64,000 nt of DNA from UBA6115 sp040776985 (GCA_040776985.1 JAXGZL010000002.1:992001-1056000), one strand, 5' to 3'. Positions 1 to 8,762 are shown, numbered from the stretch's first letter. Numbers and translations are program-made. Notes: generated by a model not told the origin, from the letters alone.

Positions 1-622
1 TGATGCAGATGCGGGAGCCCATGGTCATGGCCTCGGTCTGGTCATGGGTGACGTAGATGAAGGTGGTCTGCAGACGCTGGTGCAGCTTGGTGATCTCGGT
101 GCGCATGGCCACGCGCAGTTTGGCGTCCAGGTTTGACAGCGGCTCGTCCATCAGGAAGACCTTGGGCTCGCGCACGATGGCGCGCCCCAGGGCGACGCGC
201 TGGCGCTGGCCGCCGGAGAGGGCCTTGGGCTTGCGGTTGAGGAGGTATTCGATGTCCAGGATCATCGCGGCTGCTTCCACCCGGCGCTTGATCTCATCCT
301 TGGGGGTTTTGCGCAGCTTCAGGCCAAAGGCCATGTTGTCATACACCGTCATGTGGGGATAGAGGGCATAGTTCTGGAACACCATGGCAATGTCCCTGTC
401 CTTGGGGGCCACGTCGTTCACCAGGCGCTCGCCGATGTACAGTTCACCGTCGGAGATTTCCTCCAGGCCCGCCACCATGCGCAGCGTGGTGGACTTACCG
501 CAGCCGGAGGGGCCGACCAGGACGATAAACTCCTTGTCCTCGATGTCCAGGGTGAAGTCGCTCACTGCGGTGACGTTGCCGGGATAGATTTTGTAGATGT
601 GTTTCAGGGATACACTTGCCAT
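1..622 (-). CDS. ABC transporter ATP-binding protein, MalK/UgpC type (C-terminal part off window)
   Basis: Energises uptake by a carbohydrate-type (CUT1) ABC importer; cytoplasmic, docked on two permeases that are not in the window. The minus strand reads MASVSLKHIYKIYPG, followed by Walker A (GPSGCGKST), the Q-loop (FQNYALYPH), the signature LSGGQRQRVALGRA, Walker B/D-loop (DEPLSNLDAKLR) and the H-loop (YVTHDQTEA). About 207 of an expected ~370 residues are present, so the whole ATPase core is seen but the regulatory C-terminal domain lies beyond base 1. The ATG at 622 is preceded by a GGAGG site. A stand-alone MalK-like ATPase often serves several sugar importers (MsmK in streptococci), and no partner genes are visible, but that role is inference. 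It is a different protein from the island ATPase at 15658-16776. Confidence 0.93.
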   Translation of the reverse strand, partial: MASVSLKHIYKIYPGNVTAVSDFTLDIEDKEFIVLVGPSGCGKSTTLRMVAGLEEISDGELYIGERLVNDVAPKDRDIAMVFQNYALYPHMTVYDNMAFGLKLRKTPKDEIKRRVEAAAMILDIEYLLNRKPKALSGGQRQRVALGRAIVREPKVFLMDEPLSNLDAKLRVAMRTEITKLHQRLQTTFIYVTHDQTEAMTMGSRICI

Positions 623-666
623 ATAAACAACCTCCTCAACCTTCTCAGGGCATATTTTCTGTGAAC

Positions 667-672
667 ATTATA
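667..672 (-). promoter_or_regulatory. -10 box candidate for the MalK-type ATPase
   Basis: The minus strand reads TATAAT about 45 bases upstream of the ATPase start. No good -35 hexamer lies at 16-18 bases, so the promoter may rely on an activator. A single hexamer can also arise by chance. Confidence 0.35.
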
Positions 673-738
673 CGGCAAAAGGCCTCCTGATTCCTACTGG
701 GATATCTGCCAAAGTTCCCCTGACTTGCTTGTGCAGAT

Positions 739-767
739 TTGATACAGGGGCCTCATTTTGCTATAAT
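739..767 (+). promoter_or_regulatory. sigma-A promoter of the sirtuin gene
   Basis: TTGATA (739-744), a 17-base spacer and TATAAT (762-767). Transcription would start near 774, leaving a leader of about 20 bases before the ATG at 796. Confidence 0.75.
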
Positions 768-795
768 GGTGCCAGAAAATCAGCGAGGTAAACCC

Positions 796-1530
796 ATGAA
801 CACTGAAGCCATCAAAAAGCTGGCTGATTTCATCACCAGCTCAAACTACACCGTTTTCTTTGGCGGGGCGGGCGTCTCCACGGAAAGCGGAATCCCTGAT
901 TTCAGGAGCGACCAGGGCCTGTACGCCGAAAAAAGCAGGATTCCGCCGGAGGAGATCATCAGCCGCAGCTTTTTCATGAGGAATCCGGAGATGTTCTACA
1001 CCTTCTATAAGGAGAAGATGATCTACCCGGAGGCAAGGCCCAACGCCGCCCACCAGGCGCTGGCGAAGCTGGAGGAGATGGGCAAGGTGCAGGCGGTGGT
1101 CACCCAGAACATTGACGGCCTCCATCAGGCAGCCGGGTCCAAAAGGGTGCTGGAGCTTCACGGCAGCGTCCTGCGCAACTTCTGCATGACCTGCCGCAAG
1201 GCCTACGATCTAAGCCATGTGCTGGCATCAGATGGCCCGCCCAAGTGCATGTGCGGCAGCCTGGTCAAGCCGGATGTGGTGCTGTATGAGGAGCCGCTGG
1301 ACCACCAGGTCACCCTTGCCGCCATCCGTGAAATTGAGAAAAGCGACCTGCTGATCATCGGCGGCACCAGCCTCACCGTGTACCCTGCCGCCTCCTATGT
1401 GTCCCTGTGCTCCGGGAAAACCGTCATCATCAACAAATCCGCCACCGCCATGGACCGGGCAGCGGATTTGGTCATCTCCTCCCCTATCGGTGAGACCTTC
1501 GCCGGGGTGATGGAATATATTAACAGCTAA
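796..1530 (+). CDS. cobB: NAD-dependent protein deacylase, Sir2 family
   Basis: Sirtuin of 244 residues: removes acyl groups from lysines using NAD+, giving nicotinamide and O-acyl-ADP-ribose; cytoplasmic. Seen: the NAD-binding GAGVSTESGIPDFRS at 24-38, TQNIDGLHQ at 103-111, the catalytic His in LELHGS (H122), a four-Cys zinc module (CMTC then CMCG), the GGTSLTVYPA loop and IINKSAT near the end. The ATG at 796 is chosen because GAGGT precedes it and a strong promoter ends at 767. An in-frame ATG further upstream overlaps that promoter. The 3' end overlaps the convergent barstar gene by 4 bases. The overall pattern resembles the Thermotoga-type bacterial deacetylases; whether it prefers acetyl or longer acyl groups cannot be read from the sequence. 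Confidence 0.93.
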   Translation: MNTEAIKKLADFITSSNYTVFFGGAGVSTESGIPDFRSDQGLYAEKSRIPPEEIISRSFFMRNPEMFYTFYKEKMIYPEARPNAAHQALAKLEEMGKVQAVVTQNIDGLHQAAGSKRVLELHGSVLRNFCMTCRKAYDLSHVLASDGPPKCMCGSLVKPDVVLYEEPLDHQVTLAAIREIEKSDLLIIGGTSLTVYPAASYVSLCSGKTVIINKSATAMDRAADLVISSPIGETFAGVMEYINS

Positions 1531-1799
1531 CGGTTTTTGACCGCCACCACCAGATCGTTCCGCTCGCTGGCGCTGTCAGTCAGCACCTGGATCAACTGTT
1601 GCCCATAGGCGCCCAGGGCGTTGCGCAGGGCATCCGCGTAGCGCAGGGTGATGTGGGCGCTTTCCATCTCCCCCAGGCAATCATGCAGGGCGTCCAGGTT
1701 GGCGCCGTAATGGGCGGGCAGGTCCAGCTGCGCCTTCAGGTATTGGTGGGCCAGGGCTCTGGTGTCCATTTTTCTGCCGTCCAGTTCAATCCGCCGCAT
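1527..1799 (-). CDS. barstar-family ribonuclease inhibitor
   Basis: A 90-residue acidic protein of the barstar (YrdF) family, the cytoplasmic inhibitor that plugs the active site of barnase-type RNases. The N-terminal strand RIELDG and the region AHYGANLDALHDCLGE match the barstar core; the Asp in that helix corresponds to the barnase-contacting face. Length is typical (barstar has 90). It lies one base downstream of the barnase-like gene in the same orientation, so the two are almost certainly co-transcribed and the inhibitor is made from the same mRNA. Its 3' end overlaps the convergent sirtuin gene by 4 bases. Confidence 0.9.
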   Translation of the reverse strand: MRRIELDGRKMDTRALAHQYLKAQLDLPAHYGANLDALHDCLGEMESAHITLRYADALRNALGAYGQQLIQVLTDSASERNDLVVAVKNR

Positions 1800-1800
1800 G

Positions 1801-2295
1801 TCAGTCCCCTCCCGCGAGTTGCGTAAAGCTCTTATAGTGATCGGTGGTGTAGTAGATCAGCCCGTCATTGGAATAGACCAGCCGCTTGGCCCCCCGGGCG
1901 CTTTTGCCCAGGGTATCAATGTCACACTCGTAATACTGCCTGCCCTTTTTGGCGGGCAGCAGCCCTTCATAGTTGCCAAAGCGGTCTCCCCCGATGCTCT
2001 TGTCCCTGGCATAAGGCCTCAGGTCCCCGCCTGACCAGCCCAGCTTCCGGGCCTGAGCCTTGGTGATGAAGTTGGGCGGCAGCTTGTTATAGGCCTGCAG
2101 GTAGGCCGCCACATCCCGGGCGCTGGTGAAAGCGCCCTCTTCATCGATGGCTGCCTTTGCCTCCGGTTTTTCCGTCTGCGATACCGCGGGGGCGGGGCTT
2201 GCCGTCATTGGCACATCCGGCACCGCCTTGTTGCATCCGCTCAGCGTCAGCAGAACCAGCAGCGCCAGCAGCCAGACCATGATCTTTCGTGTCAT
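1801..2295 (-). CDS. barnase-like guanyl ribonuclease, predicted lipoprotein
   Basis: 164 residues. Residues 4-21 form a lipoprotein signal peptide ending in LSGC (lipid-modified Cys21), followed by a Pro/Ala/Thr linker to about 55 and a barnase domain (about 55-160). Catalytic positions are kept: Glu123 (barnase E73), Arg134 and Arg138 (R83, R87) and His153 in TTDHY (H102). The KSIGGD segment and the ITKAQARKLGW helix are also typical. Extracellular barnase cleaves RNA after G. The ATG at 2295 has AGAGGG upstream; an earlier in-frame ATG would spoil the signal peptide. Classical barnase is freely secreted, whereas this one should stay tethered to the membrane, suggesting local RNA scavenging or a contact-dependent role (inference). 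Confidence 0.9.
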   Translation of the reverse strand: MTRKIMVWLLALLVLLTLSGCNKAVPDVPMTASPAPAVSQTEKPEAKAAIDEEGAFTSARDVAAYLQAYNKLPPNFITKAQARKLGWSGGDLRPYARDKSIGGDRFGNYEGLLPAKKGRQYYECDIDTLGKSARGAKRLVYSNDGLIYYTTDHYKSFTQLAGGD

Positions 2296-2365
2296 CCGGG
2301 TTTCCCTCTTTTCTTTCCGGTGTGATATAGTGAGAGGCAACAATCATCTATTGGAAGGGCACAGC

Positions 2366-3214
2366 ATGCTCAAACGCCTGATCCGGACCACCCTGACCCC
2401 CATCCTCAAGCACATCCCCACCCACTGGCGGTGGCTGTATCCCTTTTACCTGACCAGCCAGCTGCAGTTCAGGGAGGAAGCCTGTCATTCGGCAAGGTTG
2501 CCCTCTGCCTTTGACGGGCTCCACCTCCTGTACGCCTCGGACATCCACTACGGCAACTACCTGGGCGATGAGCGCGCGCTGGCGCTGTACCAGAAGCTGT
2601 GCAGCCTGGAAACAGACCTGATCCTGCTGGGGGGCGATTACGGGGAGGACGCGCGCTGGGCGGAGGCCTTTTTTGACCTGATCCCGCCCTTCCCTGAAGA
2701 AATCACGGTGTTGGCCGCCATCGGCAACCATGACCGGGATGGCCAGGGCGACAGCCCCCTGCGCCTGATGCAGAAGATGCGGGCAAAAAACGTGCAGCCC
2801 TTGTGCAACGCCGTCTGGACCCTGGAACGGGAAGGCCGGCGCCTGGCCTTTTGCGCCACCGATGACCTGCTGACCGGGGAACCGGACTTCAGGCCCCTGA
2901 TAGAGCAGACCGTGGACAGCGATTTTGTGGTCTTCATGCCCCATTCCCCGGACCTGATCCCGGAGGCCCGGCAGGCGGGCTTCCGCTTTGACCTGGCCAT
3001 CTGCGGGCACACCCACGCGGGGCAGGTTGCCCTGTTTGGCCGCAGCCTGATCTCCTCCAGCCGCTACAAGGACCGTTACCGCAAGGGCTGGGTCAAAGAG
3101 TCAGGGGCGGACATCTTCATCTCAAGCGGGGTGGGCGTCTCTGTCCTGCCGGTGCGCCTGGGCACCCGGCCTGAGATCCACCGCCTCACCTTATTTCAGG
3201 GCGAACAGCCTTAG
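2366..3214 (+). CDS. calcineurin-like metallophosphoesterase, YkuE type
   Basis: 282 residues with the full metallophosphatase signature: SDIHYG (D-x-H), GGDYGED, GNHDRD and, near the C-terminus, GHTHAGQV, which build the dinuclear metal site. Similar YkuE-type proteins are membrane-associated phosphoesterases; UDP-diacylglucosamine pyrophosphatase-like members also exist. The N-terminus (LKRLIRTTLTPILKHIP) is amphipathic and lacks a clear signal peptide, so a peripheral membrane location is possible. The ATG at 2366 follows GGAAGG. The gene starts 70 bases from the divergent barnase gene, and its last 24 bases overlap the convergent tsaD. The substrate is unknown. Confidence 0.85.
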   Translation: MLKRLIRTTLTPILKHIPTHWRWLYPFYLTSQLQFREEACHSARLPSAFDGLHLLYASDIHYGNYLGDERALALYQKLCSLETDLILLGGDYGEDARWAEAFFDLIPPFPEEITVLAAIGNHDRDGQGDSPLRLMQKMRAKNVQPLCNAVWTLEREGRRLAFCATDDLLTGEPDFRPLIEQTVDSDFVVFMPHSPDLIPEARQAGFRFDLAICGHTHAGQVALFGRSLISSSRYKDRYRKGWVKESGADIFISSGVGVSVLPVRLGTRPEIHRLTLFQGEQP

Positions 3215-4255
3215 CCCCGGCTCCGCATTCACATCCAGGCTTGCCAGGTCAAGCCTTTTTAATTGCAGGAAGGCCGCGGCCCCGATCATGGCGGCGTTGT
3301 CCCCGCAAAGGGAAAGGGGCGGCATCACCAGACGGATCTGATGCGTTTCGCACAATTCGGTCAGCTCCCGCCTCAGCGCCCGGTTGGCGGACACGCCGCC
3401 GGCCAGGGCCAGGGTGGTCCAGCCATGGTCCAGGCAGGCCTTAAGGGTGCGCTGGCTCAGGTGGCTCACCACGGTTTTGCGGAAGCTGGCCGCCAAGTCG
3501 GCGGGTTTTGCTTCCACGCCCCGTTGCTCCAGGTTGTGCACCAGGTTGATAAAGGCGGTCTTCAGCCCTGAGAAGCTGAAGTCATACGCCCCCGGCGGGT
3601 GGGGCAGGGGCAGGGAATGGCTGTCCGGGTCGCCCAGTTCCGCCATCTCGTCCAGGTGCGGCCCCCCCGGATAGGGCAGGCCCAGCACCCGGGCCGCCTT
3701 GTCAAAGGCCTCCCCTGCCGCGTCATCCTGGGTGCAGCCCAGGAGGATGTAGCCCTCTTCCCTCACCTCGGCCAGGTGGCTGTGGCCGCCTGACACGATC
3801 AGGCACAAAAAAGGCGGGTGCAGGTCCTGGTGGGCCAGGAAGTTGGCGCAGACATGCCCCTCAATGTGGTTGACCGCCAGCAGCGGCTTATCCAGACCAT
3901 AGGCCAGCCCCTTGGCGTAGCTAAGCCCCGTCAGCAGCGCCCCCACCAGCCCGGGACCCCGGGTGACCGCGATGGCGTCCATGTCCTCAAGGCTCATCCC
4001 CGCCTGGGCGAGGGCGCGCCCGGTCACCACGTCCAGCTTATCAATATGGGAGCGGCTGGCAATCTCCGGCACCACCCCGCCATAGGGGATGTGCATGGGG
4101 ATCTGGGAGTACACCTCGCTGGAGAGGATGCGTCGCCCGTTTTCCACCACCGCCGCCGCCGTTTCATCGCAGGAGCTTTCAATGGCCAGGATGCGCACGG
4201 ATTCCCTGTTCAGCGCTTCCCCGGCCTTTGCCCTCATCCTGTCCAGATACTTCAC
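3191..4255 (-). CDS. tsaD: tRNA N6-adenosine threonylcarbamoyltransferase TsaD
   Basis: TsaD (Kae1/YgjD) transfers the threonylcarbamoyl group to A37 of ANN-decoding tRNAs, acting with TsaB and TsaE, both encoded at 41790-42931. Seen: the start of the ASKHA fold (ILAIESSCDET), the metal ligand motif NHIEGH, SGGHSHL, GEAFDKAARVLGLPYPGG, SFSGLKTA, AGGVSANRALR and CGDNAAMIG. Length 354 fits the family (about 335-345 plus a short N-terminal extension). The start is taken as GTG at 4255, which overlaps the upstream stop as GTGA and has GAAGG about 8 bases before it; ATG at 4237 is the alternative. Last gene of the secA operon. Confidence 0.95.
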   Translation of the reverse strand: MKYLDRMRAKAGEALNRESVRILAIESSCDETAAAVVENGRRILSSEVYSQIPMHIPYGGVVPEIASRSHIDKLDVVTGRALAQAGMSLEDMDAIAVTRGPGLVGALLTGLSYAKGLAYGLDKPLLAVNHIEGHVCANFLAHQDLHPPFLCLIVSGGHSHLAEVREEGYILLGCTQDDAAGEAFDKAARVLGLPYPGGPHLDEMAELGDPDSHSLPLPHPPGAYDFSFSGLKTAFINLVHNLEQRGVEAKPADLAASFRKTVVSHLSQRTLKACLDHGWTTLALAGGVSANRALRRELTELCETHQIRLVMPPLSLCGDNAAMIGAAAFLQLKRLDLASLDVNAEPGLRLFALK

Positions 4256-4944
4256 TTCTTTGCCTTCTTCCTGTCTATATGCATCAGAACCCCCGCCAGG
4301 GGAAAGATCAACACCAGCGCCGCCATGCGCCGCAGCGCCCCCAGCGCGTAATCCACAAAAAAGGGCTCCGGCATCAGCTGGATCATCAGGTGCTGGTGGG
4401 GGTCCAGCAGCCACAGCTCATTGGGGAACAGCAGCCGGTGCAGCCAGGTGAAAAGCCCCGCAAAGTTAATCAGCGCCCAGGCCCCCAAAGCGCCCATCAA
4501 ACAGAAAAACAGAATCCCCGCCCCCAGCAGGGGCTTGCCCAGGGCTGCTTTCTTCAGCACTGCCCATAAAAAAACGCAGAGGGCGCAGGCCATGCCCAGC
4601 CACATCAGCATCCTGGCCCAGTCGGTCAACCGCTTCACGTCCGGCATGTGGTCCAGCTCCTGCCGGGAAAAGGCAGGCTGCATCACGCCGTTTCTTTTCA
4701 CCTGCACCTGGAGGCTGTCCACATCCCCCCGCAGGTAGCCCGCGATGCCCCCGGCGATCAGGGGCAGGTCCTCCTCCCTGACGCCCGCTCTTTCCAGGTC
4801 CCCAAAACGGGCAAACCCTGCCGCAAGCCGCTTGGCGCTGAAGGCAGGGGAAGCAAAGGCCCAGGCCGTAAAGCCGGTTAAAGCAACAAACACCATCACA
4901 GCTAAAAGACAGGCGGACGCCCTCCCCTGGCCGCTGCGCGTCAT
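4252..4944 (-). CDS. integral membrane protein, DUF1461/TIGR01906 type
   Basis: 230-residue membrane protein of unknown function. Four hydrophobic segments are evident (about 12-32, 112-132, 140-165 and 205-222), with a roughly 75-residue extracytoplasmic loop after the first. The loop ends in SRQELDHMPDVKRL, the H-M-x-D-V motif that marks this family in Clostridia and Lactobacillales. The C-terminus is basic (DRKKAKK) and probably cytoplasmic. The ATG overlaps the prfB stop as ATGA, and its own stop overlaps the GTG of tsaD, so all three genes are translationally coupled. No function is assigned. Confidence 0.82.
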   Translation of the reverse strand: MTRSGQGRASACLLAVMVFVALTGFTAWAFASPAFSAKRLAAGFARFGDLERAGVREEDLPLIAGGIAGYLRGDVDSLQVQVKRNGVMQPAFSRQELDHMPDVKRLTDWARMLMWLGMACALCVFLWAVLKKAALGKPLLGAGILFFCLMGALGAWALINFAGLFTWLHRLLFPNELWLLDPHQHLMIQLMPEPFFVDYALGALRRMAALVLIFPLAGVLMHIDRKKAKK

Positions 4945-6041
4945 TGCATTTTCAGATAGGCGGTGATAAAGCCGTCCAGGTTGCCGTTCATCACGTCCTC
5001 GATGTTGCCGGATTCATAGCCTGTGCGGTGGTCCTTCACCATGGTGTAGGGCTGGAAGACATAGGAGCGGATCTGGCTGCCCCACTCGATCTTCTTCATC
5101 TCGCCCTTGATCTCCGCCATCTGCTCCTCCCGCTCCCGCTCCTGCAGCTCAAGGAGCTTGGCTCTGAGCATCCGCATGCACATCTCCCGGTTTTGCACCT
5201 GGGAGCGCTCATTCTGGCAGGAGACCACAATGCCGGTGGGCATGTGGGTCATGCGGACGGCGGAGTCCGTCTTGTTGACGTGCTGGCCGCCGGCGCCGGT
5301 GGAGCGGTAGGTGTCCACCCGCACGTCTTCCATATTAATTTCGATCTTTCCCTCGTCCTCAAGCATGGGCGCCACATCCAGGGAGGAGAAGGAGGTGTGC
5401 CGCCTGGCGTTGGAGTCAAAGGGGCTGATGCGCACCAGCCGGTGCACCCCCTTTTCCCCCCGCAGGTAGCCATAGACATTGTCCCCGTCCACCTCAAAGG
5501 TGACGGACTTCACCCCGGCCTCGTCCCCGTCCAGATAATCCAGCACATTCACCTTAAATCCCATGTGCTCGCAGTACCGGGTGTACATGCGGTAGAGCAT
5601 GGAGGTCCAGTCCTGGGCCTCGGTGCCGCCGGCCCCGGCATGGAGGGACACCACCGCGTTGCAGTGGTCATATTCCCCGCGCATCAGGGTTTCCAGGGAC
5701 AGAACCTCGGTCTTTTCTGTCAGCTCGTCCAGCTCCGCCGCCAGCTCACGCGCGGCCCCCTCGTCCTCTTCCTCTTGGATCAGCTCCACCATCACCTCCA
5801 GGTCATCCCGCTGGCTGGTCAGATCGGTGAAGTGATTGATTTTGTTCTCAATGGCCGCGATGCGCTTGTTCACCAGGGTGGAGCGCTCCAGGTCATCCCA
5901 GAAGCCGGGGGCGGCCATCTCTTCCTTCAGCTCAGTCAGCTCCTGCTGCAGGTCCTGGATCCGAAGGCCCCCCCGGATCTCCTCCAGCTGGTCCTTCAGC
6001 ACGTCCAGGCGCAGTTTGACATCCTCTAACAGTAATATCAT
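4941..6041 (-). CDS. prfB: peptide chain release factor 2, without programmed frameshift
   Basis: RF2 reads UGA and UAA and triggers peptide release. Seen: the acidic N-terminal coiled coil, GAGGTEAQDW, and the catalytic GGQ loop in STGAGGQHVNKTDSAVR. The protein is 366 residues in one continuous frame. Many bacteria carry an in-frame UGA near codon 25 that must be bypassed by a +1 shift for autoregulation. Here the equivalent site reads GGC CTT CGG ATC, with no stop, although the G-run that resembles the internal Shine-Dalgarno is still there. It lies 15 bases after secA and overlaps the next gene by 4 bases. The usual autoregulation is therefore lost. Confidence 0.97.
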   Translation of the reverse strand: MILLLEDVKLRLDVLKDQLEEIRGGLRIQDLQQELTELKEEMAAPGFWDDLERSTLVNKRIAAIENKINHFTDLTSQRDDLEVMVELIQEEEDEGAARELAAELDELTEKTEVLSLETLMRGEYDHCNAVVSLHAGAGGTEAQDWTSMLYRMYTRYCEHMGFKVNVLDYLDGDEAGVKSVTFEVDGDNVYGYLRGEKGVHRLVRISPFDSNARRHTSFSSLDVAPMLEDEGKIEINMEDVRVDTYRSTGAGGQHVNKTDSAVRMTHMPTGIVVSCQNERSQVQNREMCMRMLRAKLLELQEREREEQMAEIKGEMKKIEWGSQIRSYVFQPYTMVKDHRTGYESGNIEDVMNGNLDGFITAYLKMQ

Positions 6042-6056
6042 CCGTTTACCAATCCC

Positions 6057-8762
6057 TTACTCTGTTCGCCCGGCCATGCCATGGCAATGCTTGTACTTTT
6101 TGCCGCTGCCGCAGGGGCAGGGGCTGTTGCGGCCCACCTTTTGCCCCGGCTTGTTAACTACAGGCTGGGTGGCCTTGCCCCCTGCCTTGCCGGCCCCTTC
6201 CGGGTTGATCCTGGCCACTGCCCTGCGCTCCGGCGCTGCCTGGATGCGCAGGGTAAAGAGGCTGCGCACCGTGTCCTCCTGGATCAGCCTTGACATCTCA
6301 TCAAACATGTCATAGCTTTCCAGCTTGTACTCGTTCACCGGGTTGCGCTGGGCATAGGCTCTGAGGCCAATGCCGTCCCGCAGTTGGTCCATGGCGTCAA
6401 TGTGGTCCATCCAGCGGCTGTCCACCGATCGCAGCAGGACGGAGCGCTCCAGCTCCCGCATGTCAATGCCAAGGGCGCTGATCTCTTCCTCCCGTTTGGC
6501 ATAGAAATCAGACGCGGTCTTTTTCAGGAAGGCAATAAGCCCCTCCCGGTCAAAACTGCCCATGGCATCCTGGTTGGCCTTGATGGTGCCATAGGGGATG
6601 CACAGCCGCTCCACATAGTCTGTAAGCCCCGCGACATCCCAGTCCTTGTTTTCACCGGCACAGAAGCGGGACACCGCCTCCTCCAGCAGCTTGTCCACCA
6701 TGCCCATGATGCCGGCGTGCATGTCTTCGCCCTCCAGCACCTGGCCGCGCTGGCCGTAGATCACCTCGCGCTGCTGGTTCATCACGTCGTCATACTGCAG
6801 CACGTGTTTCCGGATTTCATAGTTCCGGCTTTCAATGCGCTTCTGGGCGCTCTCAATCTGCTTGGTCAGCATGCCTGCCGCCAGGGGCTCGTCCTCGTTC
6901 ATGCCCAGTTTGGCGATCAGCGGCTCAATCCGCTCGCCGCCAAACAGGCGCATCAGGTCATCTTCCAGGGAGATAAAGAACTGGCTGGAGCCCGGGTCCC
7001 CCTGGCGCCCGGCACGGCCGCGCAGCTGGTTGTCAATGCGGCGGCTCTCATGCCGCTCGGTGCCGATGATGTGCAGGCCGCCGGCCGCCACCACCTGGTC
7101 ATGCTCCTTGTCGGTGGTCTTTTTATACTCTTCCTTCAGGGCGTTGTAACGCTTTCGGGCCTCCAGCACTTCAGGGGATACCTGTTCGCTTCGGCCGGTG
7201 GCCTCCTCGATGATCTCATCCGGCACCTCCTCCTGGCGGAGGGTCCTTCTGGCCAGGTAGTCCGGGTTGCCGCCCAGCAGGATGTCCGTGCCGCGGCCGG
7301 CCATGTTGGTGGCGATGGTCACAGCCCCCAGGTGCCCCGCCTGGGCCACGATGGAAGCCTCACGGGCATGGTGCTTGGCATTCAAAACCTCATGGGGCAC
7401 GCCCCGGCGGCTCAGCATGGAGCTGAGCATCTCCGACACTTCAACCGAGATGGTGCCCACCAGGATGGGCTGGCCGGTTTTATGGCGGGCTTCGATTTCC
7501 GTTACTACGGCGTTGTACTTGCCCTTTTTGCCCCGGTAGACCATGTCGTTCATGTCCTCCCGGATCATGGGCATGTTGGTGGGCACCTGCACCACGTCCA
7601 GGGCGTAGATGCCCTGGAACTCCTCCTCCTCCGTCTTGGCGGTGCCCGTCATGCCGGAGAGCTTTTTGTACATACGGAAATAGTTCTGGAAGGTGATGGT
7701 GGCCAGGGTCTTGCTCTCCCGCTCCACCTGCACATGCTCCTTGGCCTCAATGGCCTGGTGCAGGCCATCGGAATAGCGCCGGCCCACCATCAGGCGGCCG
7801 GTGAACTCGTCCACGATCACCACTTCGCCGTTTTGCACCACATAGTCCACATCCCGTTTGAACAGGGCATTGGCCTTCAGTGCCTGAATCAGGTGGTGGT
7901 TCAGCTCGTTGTTCTCGGGGTCAGAGAGGTTGTCAATGGAGAAGGCCTGCTCCGCCTTCCGGGTGCCCTCCTCGGTGAAGACCACCGCCCGCTCCTTTTC
8001 CTCCACCGTGTAGTCGGTTTCGTTCTTAAGCCGGCTGACAAAGCGGTCCGCCCGCTCATACAGGTCGGTGGACTCTTCCCCCTGGCCTGAGATGATCAGC
8101 GGCGTTCTAGCCTCGTCAATCAGGATGGAGTCCACCTCGTCCACAATCGCGTAGACATGGCCCCGCTGCACCCGGTCCTTTTCATACAGCACCATGTTGT
8201 CCCGCAGGTAGTCAAAGCCCATCTCATTGTTGGTGCCATAGGTGATGTCGCAGTTGTAGGCGGCCCTGCGCTCCTCGTTGTCCAGGTCGTGGATGATGAC
8301 GCCCACCTTCATCCCCAGGAAGCGGAAGAGCTTGCCCATGTCCTCCCCCTGGAACTTGGCCAGGTAGTCGTTCACCGTCACGATGTGGACGCCCTTGCCC
8401 GTCAGGGCATTCAGGTAGGCGGGCAAACAGGCGGTGAGGGTCTTGCCCTCCCCTGTTTTCATCTCGGCGATGCGGCCCTGATGCAGCACAATGCCGCCGA
8501 TTAGCTGCACCGTGAAGGGCCTGAGGCCCAGGGTGCGCTTGGAGGCCTCCCTGACCACCGCAAAGGCCTCGGGCAGCAGGTCGTCCAGGCTCTCACCCTT
8601 TTGATAGCGTTCCTTGAACAGCGCGGTTTGCGCGCGCAGGTCATCATCGCTCATGGCGATGTAGGTGGGTTCCAGTTGTTCAATGGCCTCAGCCTGCTTG
8701 CGCAAGGGCCTCAGCTGCGCCTCAGCGCCCATTCCCAGGGCTTCCTTCAATCTGTTAAACAT
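6057..8762 (-). CDS. secA: preprotein translocase ATPase SecA
   Basis: Motor ATPase that drives secretory proteins through SecYEG at the membrane. 901 residues: NBD1 with Walker A (TGEGKT, near residue 102) and the DEVDSILIDEART helicase motif, a preprotein cross-linking domain inserted in NBD1, NBD2 containing TNMAGRGTDI and QLRGRAGRQGDPG, the helical scaffold/wing domains, and a C-terminal zinc-binding SEC-C tail (CPCGSGKKYKHCHG), which binds SecB or ribosomes in other bacteria. AAAGGAG precedes the ATG at 8762. It is the first gene of an operon with prfB, a membrane protein and tsaD, driven by the promoter at 8791-8819. Confidence 0.98.
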   Translation of the reverse strand: MFNRLKEALGMGAEAQLRPLRKQAEAIEQLEPTYIAMSDDDLRAQTALFKERYQKGESLDDLLPEAFAVVREASKRTLGLRPFTVQLIGGIVLHQGRIAEMKTGEGKTLTACLPAYLNALTGKGVHIVTVNDYLAKFQGEDMGKLFRFLGMKVGVIIHDLDNEERRAAYNCDITYGTNNEMGFDYLRDNMVLYEKDRVQRGHVYAIVDEVDSILIDEARTPLIISGQGEESTDLYERADRFVSRLKNETDYTVEEKERAVVFTEEGTRKAEQAFSIDNLSDPENNELNHHLIQALKANALFKRDVDYVVQNGEVVIVDEFTGRLMVGRRYSDGLHQAIEAKEHVQVERESKTLATITFQNYFRMYKKLSGMTGTAKTEEEEFQGIYALDVVQVPTNMPMIREDMNDMVYRGKKGKYNAVVTEIEARHKTGQPILVGTISVEVSEMLSSMLSRRGVPHEVLNAKHHAREASIVAQAGHLGAVTIATNMAGRGTDILLGGNPDYLARRTLRQEEVPDEIIEEATGRSEQVSPEVLEARKRYNALKEEYKKTTDKEHDQVVAAGGLHIIGTERHESRRIDNQLRGRAGRQGDPGSSQFFISLEDDLMRLFGGERIEPLIAKLGMNEDEPLAAGMLTKQIESAQKRIESRNYEIRKHVLQYDDVMNQQREVIYGQRGQVLEGEDMHAGIMGMVDKLLEEAVSRFCAGENKDWDVAGLTDYVERLCIPYGTIKANQDAMGSFDREGLIAFLKKTASDFYAKREEEISALGIDMRELERSVLLRSVDSRWMDHIDAMDQLRDGIGLRAYAQRNPVNEYKLESYDMFDEMSRLIQEDTVRSLFTLRIQAAPERRAVARINPEGAGKAGGKATQPVVNKPGQKVGRNSPCPCGSGKKYKHCHGMAGRTE

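Noticed and set aside
1527..2295. Classical type II toxin-antitoxin operon
   Set aside because: The RNase carries an export signal, so barnase/barstar-type self-protection during secretion explains the pair better.
4944..6029. 361-residue open frame antisense to prfB
   Set aside because: Shadow frame; prfB on the other strand is complete and motif-rich.
6384..8090. 568-residue open frame antisense to secA
   Set aside because: Shadow of secA in high-G+C sequence with no recognisable motif or ribosome binding site.
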